Source: Malania oleifera (Eukaryota > Streptophyta > Magnoliopsida > Santalales > Ximeniaceae). From it: 64,000 nucleotides of DNA. Made by a program: the position numbers and the translations under genes. Below the pieces are notes generated by a model. The model was not told the origin of the DNA. It did not search any database and saw only the letters and a list, made by a program, of their open reading frames with translations. Where the stretch lies: the NCBI RefSeq assembly GCF_029873635.1, contig NC_080420.1, positions 54,769,457 to 54,833,456 on the forward strand, given 5' to 3'. Below are positions 57,080 to 64,000 of this stretch, in pieces (position 1 is the stretch's first letter; each line of letters begins with the position of its first letter).

Positions 57080-59183
57080 TGTTGACTTTGGTGTATTCGC
57101 AAAAAGGGGGTGAATTGGGTATTTAAAATTTATTCCTAGGTATATCCAAATCAGCAGCAGTAATACTTAACCTAGGGTTTGTTTATATACACATAAACCC
57201 AAACGCGTAGGTAAATGTAAGATGAGGAAATAAAATCATGCGCAACATTCATAAAATAGCATACACGTGCAGTAAATGAATTGCAAAAATGTAAAGTGCA
57301 CACACGTTATGTTAGCAGGGTTTAGCCAACTACTTACATCCTTGCCTCAGCTCGCAAGCCTAAGGATTATCACTATTGCTCACTTAACGGGTGGAGCGGC
57401 ACCAATTACAACCAGGTCAAATTCATAGGGCTAATCTCAACCTTTACAAACTCTCTTTGCAAGGTGGAGAAGGCCTTAGGTCAAATTCACAGGGCTGACC
57501 CCAACTTGATCCTTACAGGCTAGATCAAACCCCCTCAGGCCACACATGGAATACAATCAGATAAACTTTTTAGCACAATGAAAAGTGCTTCTAACACAAG
57601 TAGATTTGTACAATAATTCAGCACGGTATAATCAATGCACATCAATAATGTAAGAATAATAAGCTCAATGGTGCATATGTGCAAACAACACTCAAGGTAA
57701 TAACTATCTCAATTTAAGCACAAGAGTGTATCAACAAGCTAATCTATGAAACTATGTAAAGATGAAAATCTCAATCACAGTTTAGAGTTTCAAAGATTTG
57801 TACCTAGAATATCTTAAAAAATATTTTCTCAATATCAAAGCACAAAGAGATACTAAAAAAAAAACTTTTGAAAATATTTTTGCACACTAAAAAATTCAAG
57901 AACAATGAGTCTTGCAATAATAATGTAAAGGCTCACTTAGCTATAAGGTTTTCCCACACACAAATTTATTAAATAAAATAGGTAGAAAAACCTAGCTAAA
58001 TCCCTCAATCCGAAAATCAAATATTCAATAAATCAAAGAGGGTTTTTAACATACTAGAACAATTAATAAACACTCACATGGTTTGATTTCTCAAAAGAAT
58101 GGTAGTATATGTGTGTATAGGGTGTGTATGAAGAAATAGGGCTTAGGAAATTTCAGAGGATTTTTTCCTTAATCAATGTGCTAATTCCCCTCTAATATGA
58201 GCAAATGAACCCCTATATATAGAGGAGGCCTAAATTATAACCTTTGGGGATACATAGGGAATTATTAAAATTGTTTTAAATGGGTTTAAGAAAATTAACC
58301 TGTTTAACCCCAATTAACTGCGGTAAAATTTAAGCCAACTTGAGAGTTTCGGTCAACCTAGCCAAGGTTCGGTCGCCTGAACAGACACAACAAAATAAGT
58401 CAAATTTGAACTTTGGGTGCCTGAATAAGGGTTCGGTTTGCTGACCAAGGCAATTTTCCATTCTGTTCGAGGTTCGGTTCCCTGGTCTCAAGTTTGATTT
58501 GCCAAACATGAACATTCAGTCACCCGAGGTTATTTTGAATGTAAAGTTCGGGCAGTCGAGTTGGTGGGAAAAGTCAGAATCATGGTTCAGTTGATCGAGG
58601 ACGGTACGGTCATTTTGGTTCTATCACTTGAAACCAAGTCAATAGTTTGACTAGTCAATGATTTGGTCGCCCGAAGTGTTTTGAACACAATGGTTTGGTC
58701 ATCCGAAGCCTAACTGATTTTACCCTATAAGTCCAGTTTTACTTCAATTAATTTCCCTGATAATATATGTGATTTTTGGGACTATCTTATGCGTATGTGC
58801 AAGGACCTTGGGGTCTTTTCTAAGGTTTTAAGCATTTTAACTTAGCCTAAAAAACATGGTGTCGGTCGATCGAAGTCTTGTCTAAGGTCTCTTGATTTCC
58901 AAGTGATGTGTAGGGACCTAGGTTCATTCTAAGGCCTTTGAGCTTGTAGTTCCTAAATGCATGATATGCATTCATTATTACAGACCTTCCTTATATTACT
59001 ATTACAGACCCCGAAATGAAGATAATATAAATTATAACAAACGAATCTTCTGGGTCTTTATTTTCAAGTCTTCACACGCCATCTAATGATCTTGCTAATA
59101 TGAACCTACATACAAACTAGATAGACATTAAGTACTTGATTATTTGTCATAATCAAAATAGGGTATGACCTATAAGGTCAACA
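57080..59183 (-). repeat. Solo LTR f of the SIRE lineage
   Basis: 2104 bp, TGTTGACTTTGGTGTATTCG...CTATAAGGTCAACA, with flanks TGGTA and TGGTC (4 of 5 match). It has AAAAAGGGGGTGAATTGGG, the block GCAGGGTTTAGCC near 57316 and a TATA box CTATATATAG at 58213-58222 on the minus strand. It splits the copia RT. Confidence 0.85.
58345..58720 (-). promoter_or_regulatory. U3 dyad block of LTR f
   Basis: Many variants of GTTTCGGTCAACC, GGTTCGGTCGCCTGAAC, GGTTCGGTTTGCTGACC, GGTTCGGTTCCCTGG, TTTGGTCGCCCGAAG and TTTGGTCATCCGAAG, beginning about 125 bp upstream of the TATA box in the LTR's sense. Confidence 0.55.
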
Positions 59184-59263
59184 TGGTCTTTACATTTCTC
59201 AGGCTTAGTATGCATCTAAACTCTTGTCTCAAGCTGGATTCACTGATAGCAAGACTATTGATT
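59184..59263 (+). pseudogene. Short RT piece between LTR f and the gypsy-like LTR
   Basis: Allowing for shifts, the codons match the copia RT tail (ISQAKYASKLLSQAGFTDSK-like). It continues the RT frame broken at 57079 and is broken again at 59263. Confidence 0.75.
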
Positions 59264-61190
59264 GATTACACGCCGAAACTGCGTAATTGGACGTTTAACC
59301 CGGTCTTTACGGCTTATATTTTTAATTAAATGTCCAAAATTGTCTAATATTTTAATAAAGTTCCAAAATTATCATTCTTGAACTTTATTGCACTATTTAT
59401 GAAGTTTTGGTAATTATTTGTTGCAAGAAAAATTCCCGGGAATCAAAACCGACACCTGTTCGTATTTTATACATAACTTTTTCTTTCGAGCTCTGATCGA
59501 GACGATTCAAATTTTTAGAGAAAGAGGAAAGGGTTATCTACAACTTTAGTGTTTTGAGTTTTGAGAGAAAAGGACTCCAAAAGAGCAGAATTTGCAATGA
59601 ACAGAGAATAAAAAAATATAATAATTCGGGTCCTCTAAATGGGTCAGGTCTCCTATCCGGGTCTAGGGCTTTCTTCCCCAATCTCTATTTATTTTTCTCT
59701 TCCCCTCTTTCCCAGGGTGTGCCCTGTGCACCAAGCTTTTCTCTCATCTCCTTTGCTCTTCATCTTCTTCTTCTTCTTTAATCTTTTCCTGTTTTGTTTC
59801 TCTTTTTCAGCCTCTCTCCTTTGTCTCCATCTTCTCCTTTCTTCTTCCTCTTCTTGCTTTGTTTCTCTCTTTACTTAGTTATCTCCATCTATGTCTCCTT
59901 CTTTTCTTTTCCCCTCTTTGCTGCTCCCTCTCCGTCCTCCACTGCTGCTGCCCGTGAACATCCCAGCAACACAGCAGAACTTCTACGGCACAACAACTTC
60001 TCTCTGTTTTCAACTCCGTCCAGCCCTCTGCAGCAGCCAGCCGAGCACTCTGCTGCTGCCATAGCAGCAGCCCCTGTTCCAAAAGCCTCTCCACGGCCAA
60101 TTCCTGCAACTCAGCCCCTGTTCCAGCAGCCTCTCCACGGCTAATTCCTGCAACTCAGCCCCTGTTCCAGCAGCCTCTCCACGGCCAATTCCTGCAACTC
60201 AGCCCCCGTCGAAGGGTATCCAGCTGCTGCACAGCCCACGGCCTACCATGGCCTTCTATCTCCTCTGCTCTCTCTCTTTCTCTCTAACTCTCTCTTCTTA
60301 TTTCTTTCTTTTAAGTATGTTAATTGTTATTTTTTTACCTACAGAATTTTATTGGATAACTTAGTTAATTAGTTTTGTTCTCTCCATCTTTCTTCCTCTT
60401 ACTCTATTTTTTTTATTTGTTATTTAATTAGATGCTCATATTGATATAAGTTAGTTTTTAGTATTTATTTTTTATTGAAGTTATTTCTTTACTCAATTGA
60501 AGTTTGGGTTGATTCCAAAATAAAAAAAAAAGAATAAAAAAATGTTATTGTTTCGAAGTTTTCCCAAAAATCACGTCTCTTTATTGAAGCTTGATTAGTT
60601 AGGTTTTTATTAAAGTTTGTGTTTTGTTTTGTTTTGTTTTTCTCGTGTTTTGTTTTCGTTTAAATCGTTAATAGTTTAATTTTACTTCAAGGTCTTGCTT
60701 CGTGTTAAAGGTCCAATTTTTATTGCACGCGTGTGCGTATTTGATTGAGTTTCCATTGCATACTCTATTTCTTTGTTTCAAGTTGTCATTTTTAATTAGT
60801 GCGTGTTTCGATGTTTCCTTAAGTAGATTAGAGTTTCCATTCTTGCATGTTTTAGTTCCATGTTTTAGATTTCTAGTTTTTATTAACGCGTGTCCCAATG
60901 TTTCTTTAAGTAGACGTATGGTTTTTATTCTTGTTTTCTTTTAATTAGTGCATGTTAATTTTAGGGTTTAAATTGCGTGTCATTTAATTTTTCAAAAGTG
61001 AAATTGAATCATCTTGAAAAACCCGAATCTGAATTGAGTTCAGTACCTTTTTAATTTCGATTGGAAGAACGTAAAATCTGAGATTAAACGCATTCCCTGA
61101 GGAGACGATCTAGCCCTTGGGCTTAATATTACACGACGTAACTCCTATACTTGGGATAGCTTTCGAGCTGCTCATTTTTCGAGTGAGTCA
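59264..61190 (+). repeat. Gypsy-like solo LTR
   Basis: 1927 bp, TGATTACACGCCG...GAGTGAGTCA, flanked by TTGAT and TTGAC (4 of 5). The 3' part has CCCTGAGGAGACGATCTAGC CCTTGGGC and ACTCCTATACTTGGGATAGC, the characteristic end of LTRs of some plant Ty3/gypsy elements that precedes GGCGCC-type primer regions. No internal part remains. Ser/Leu/Pro-rich frames at 59554-60250 are leader composition, not genes. Confidence 0.75.
60071..60202 (+). repeat. Three-copy 44-bp tandem repeat in the gypsy-like LTR
   Basis: Units CCCCTGTTCCAGCAGCCTCT CCACGGCCAATTCCTGCAAC TCAG at 60071, 60115 and 60159, with only a few differences. Confidence 0.92.
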
Positions 61191-61925
61191 TTGACACTCC
61201 AGTTGAACTTAATGCGCATCTAACTCCCTCAGGGGGGGGGGGAAACCATTGTCTAACCCCTCTCTTTACAGACACTTGGTTGGAAGCCTAGTTTATCTCA
61301 CTGTCACTCATCCATACATCTTCTATGTTGTTCACAAGGTGAGCCAGTATCTGTTTGCTCCATGATCAACTCACTATGCCGTTGTTTTGCGCATTCTTTG
61401 AAATCTGAAGGGCACTCTCTTCCATGGCCTTTTCTTCTCTACTCAATCTCCTTTTGTTCTCTGTGCATTCTCTAATGTTGATTGGGTAGGATATTCCACT
61501 GATCACAGGTCCACCACTGGTTTTTGTTTTCTTCTTGGAACTTTTCTGATTTCTCGATGAAGTAAGAAACAAACCCTTGTGGCCCGCTCCAGTACTAAAG
61601 CGAAATATTGTGCCCTTGCTGATACCACATCTGAGCTCCTTTGGCTACGATGGCTTCTCAAGGACTTAGGTGTGTCCACATCCTCTGTTACTGCTCTTTA
61701 TTGTGACAATCATAGTGCCATTCACATTGCTCACAATGATGTCTTCCATGAACGGACTAAACACATTGAGATTGATTGTCATTTTATCCATTATCATCTT
61801 GTCCATGATGCTCTCAAGCTCTTATCAGTTTCTTCTAAAGATTAGTTTGCATATATCTTCACCAAGTCACATCCTAAGGGATGTCATCGTGCTTTGGTTG
61901 ACAATCTCAAGCTGGTTCCCATCCA
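61191..61925 (+). pseudogene. RT end and RNase H of copia 44870-62162
   Basis: Resumes with a TPVELN-like start at about 61196, then YRHLVGSLVYLTVTHPY, the Tork-type RT end (QYLFAP, STHYAVVLRIL) and RNase H at 61579-61845 ([40 protein letters not shown]). It has stops at several places. The polypurine tract and 3' LTR follow. Confidence 0.88.
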
Positions 61926-61944
61926 CCTTGAGTTTGAGGGGGGC

Positions 61945-62162
61945 TTTTAACGTGTATTAGGCTTTGGGCTGAAGCCTAACCCTTATTTACTTATATTGCA
62001 CTCTTATTACTTGTACTACACTTATACTACACTCCTATTGTACTACACTTGTATTGCACTCCTATTTACTTGTACAACACTTTGTGCCTCCTATATAAGT
62101 AGGTACCCATGTATACTCTTTTAGATAAGAAATATAATAATATTTGTTCAGTATTTCTAACA
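61945..62162 (+). repeat. 3' LTR of copia 44870-62162
   Basis: Begins TTTTAACGTGTATTAGG (TG changed to TT) and ends TTTCTAACA. Colinear with 44870-45087 with roughly two dozen differences by eye, which points to an old insertion. Confidence 0.9.
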
Positions 62163-62167
62163 CTTTT

Positions 62168-62933
62168 CATAGTACTCCATGCTTTGTTCATCACTTCATT
62201 AATAAGCCTCCCAATTAGGAGTACGTGTCACTTCAAAAATTTTAAGCTGATATTCAGTTCAATGCTTGAGATACATTTTATAAAGTCACTTTTATCATCA
62301 TTCCTATTGAAGGGGAAAAAAAATACCCCCTCCACATAGGCCATCTAGCATCGAGGCTCAATAATAAGAAGGGCCACTCTCAAGTTACAATGATATTGTA
62401 CCACAAATAAATATAGATTAAATAATATTGAGGCTCATTGATGGTGAAATCAACTTTCAAACTACAATAACATGGCACTACAAATAGATATGCAGGCAAT
62501 TAATAAATGCCCTAGTTATTCTTATGTGGTGTGGTAAATATATTTTGCCTAGATTATATATGCACATTTACTTGCTCATTTATACACATCATATATATTA
62601 AAAGAGATCATTTTGATCTCAAAATATGCTTCAAAGTTCAATTTTAATTTTTAAAATTTTAAAATTATTTAATTATATAACAAATTTATGATTGGATAGA
62701 ACAATTAATACATTTATTTGGGCAAGTTGTTAAAATGGTAAATTTTAATTTATTGAATATTTTAATAATCCATTCATCCTTATTCATTTGATCATAAGCT
62801 TTTTGTTAGGACCTTTGCTACGATATTGAACTGTTTACATAGTTGGAGTATTTGATTTAATTTTTATTTTTTACATTTCATGAATCTCATTGTTATATAT
62901 ATTTTTTATTTATTTATTATGTTAAATGAAGGA
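62168..62933. other. Original upstream flank of the RLK gene, displaced
   Basis: Before the copia insertion this was contiguous with 44864, so it was the RLK promoter region about 190 bp and more upstream of the ATG. It is AT-rich. Two loosely similar segments begin GAGGCTCA (62352 and 62430). No gene. Confidence 0.5.
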
Positions 62934-64000
62934 TGAGAAGTAAGATGTACTCCCAAGAAGGGGGTGAATTGGATTTTAAAATTTCTTTGTAAACTCCTTA
63001 GTTGAATGTTGTCCCTTTTCAAATTAAATTGATATGATCACACAACTTTAACAATCTTTATTAGCCACCAACTAACAATCCAATATATGAAAGTATGTAA
63101 ATATGTGAATATCAATAAGATCCAATTTTTAATGTTCCAATAGATAAACAATATTCAAAATCCAATATATGAAAGTATGTAAATATGTGAATATCAACAA
63201 GATCCAATTTTTAATGTTCCAATAGATAAACAATATTCAAAATCAGTTTTCTTTTCAACAGATTTCAATAAAGATACCAAGATAAAATTTCACAAGATTA
63301 ATCTCAGATGGCTTGCAATTTATTTTTAATGAGATAATCAATTTAAAAAAAATATACCTCAGTTGTGTTTTCAAAAACTCGGTATTCAAAATTTTCTAAA
63401 CCATACAACCAATCAGTTTCTTGATTAATTAAAATCAGTATTCCAACAAACTCTCAATTTCCAGCAAGTACTCAATAGTTAAATAAACATACACACAATT
63501 TATATACTTGCAAGAATGCAAAGAGATTAAGGGAAGAGAAGCCAAAGACCACAACGTTCGGCCAGCGGCCTACGTCCATGCCCTAAGCAACACGTTTTGA
63601 GGATTTTCCTTTTCCCAAGTTCATTACCAGGTGAAGTTACAACCTCTCTCCCTCAAAAGTGGAGTTGGCCTCTCTAACGAGAACACCCTCTGGTTAGGTA
63701 ACGATCCAACAATCCTGAATCGTCAATAAAAAACAAGAACAAGGAAACAACTTTTTGTTCATACAAGTAAAAATCTCAGTTAGAGCAGATTTGTACAATG
63801 AAATTCAATATACTTTAGCAATTAACAATATAGAAAGATGAAGCTCACGAGAATATCACTAGGGTTCTAATTTTGATTTGAAAATCTCAGTAGAATATAT
63901 TTGAAAACCATGGTTTGTATTAGCAAAAGCACAACAATACTTTAGAAAATATTTCACCAGGAGAACTTTGAATTTGTAATTCGTATGTGCTTGATTGTTA
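62934..64000 (-). repeat. SIRE-lineage LTR g, cut by the window edge
   Basis: Starts TGAGAAGTAAGATGTACTCC CAAGAAGGGGGTGAATTGG and contains the lineage block ACAACGTTCGGCCAGCGGCC TACGTCC near 63552. No primer site precedes it. The GTCAACA end would lie beyond 64000. Confidence 0.75.
63079..63242. repeat. 82-bp tandem duplication in LTR g
   Basis: TCCAATATATGAAAGTATGT... occurs at 63079 and again at 63161 with a single visible T/C difference, so it is recent. Confidence 0.9.

Larger units (their letters stand above)
44870..62162 (+). mobile_element. Plus-strand Ty1/copia element with three nested insertions
   Basis: LTRs at 44870-45087 and 61945-62162 (218 bp each), exact target duplication CTTTT (44865-44869, 62163-62167), primer site TGGTATTAGAGTC at 45088-45100 and polypurine tract GAGTTTGAGGGGGG at 61930-61943. 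Gag, protease, integrase, RT and RNase H are colinear once three insertions are removed: a CACTA element (46732-54853), a SIRE-type LTR (57080-59183) and a gypsy-like LTR (59264-61190). About 5.1 kb of original element remains. RNase H ([33 protein letters not shown]) suggests the Tork lineage. Many stops. Confidence 0.92.

Noticed and set aside
59554-60144. Overlapping Ser/Leu/Pro-rich frames
   Set aside because: They lie in the pyrimidine-rich leader of a solo gypsy-like LTR with a 44-bp tandem repeat; no domain, no conserved start.

Overview
This is nuclear DNA of a flowering plant, most likely a dicot. It is AT-rich and contains an intron-bearing LRR receptor-like kinase gene, a broken PUX2-like gene and a captured Dof gene. 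Nearly everything else is plant transposable elements: Ty1/copia, SIRE-type copia, a Ty3/gypsy-like LTR, L1- and RTE-type LINEs, hAT, Mutator-like (MULE) and CACTA. I see no rRNA, tRNA, CRISPR array or organellar sequence. The species cannot be named from the sequence.

Layout. 1-632: edge of a minus-strand copia element and its LTR. 1543-2480 and 10436-11189: two copies of a non-autonomous hAT family, each with 8-bp target duplications. 2508-7703: complete but decayed minus-strand copia (267-bp LTRs, TSD ACTTA). 8763-9720: L1-type LINE remnant. 12591-15323: first exon of a PUX2-like gene, now a pseudogene, interrupted at 13429-15248 by a MULE that carries a Dof zinc-finger gene and a sugar-transporter fragment (a Pack-MULE). 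15474-27260: a SIRE-type copia element lacking its 3' LTR; its 5' LTR is split by a solo LTR (21747-26262) that is itself split by another (22484-24632). 27261-31996: two more LTRs of the same lineage. 32002-34766: AT-rich DNA, microsatellites, a 0.37-kb direct repeat pair and a long hairpin.

34767-38654: a 3'-truncated copia whose 5' LTR reaches the stop codon of the only apparently intact host gene. That gene (38655-44684, minus) is a two-exon LRR receptor-like pseudokinase of 598 aa, with a 4.2-kb intron holding an RTE-type LINE. Only about 185 bp upstream of its start codon lies a plus-strand copia (44870-62162, TSD CTTTT). This copia is itself split by an 8.1-kb CACTA element, a SIRE-type solo LTR and a gypsy-like solo LTR; removing the three leaves about 5.1 kb, a normal copia length. 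62934 to the end: another SIRE-type LTR.

The observations most worth following are (1) the Pack-MULE combining Dof and sugar-transporter pieces inside a PUX2-like exon, (2) family-specific arrays of short dyad motifs upstream of the TATA box in every SIRE-type LTR, with a matching block between pol and an env-like third ORF, and (3) an LRR-RLK gene hemmed in by retrotransposons at its promoter, intron and stop codon.
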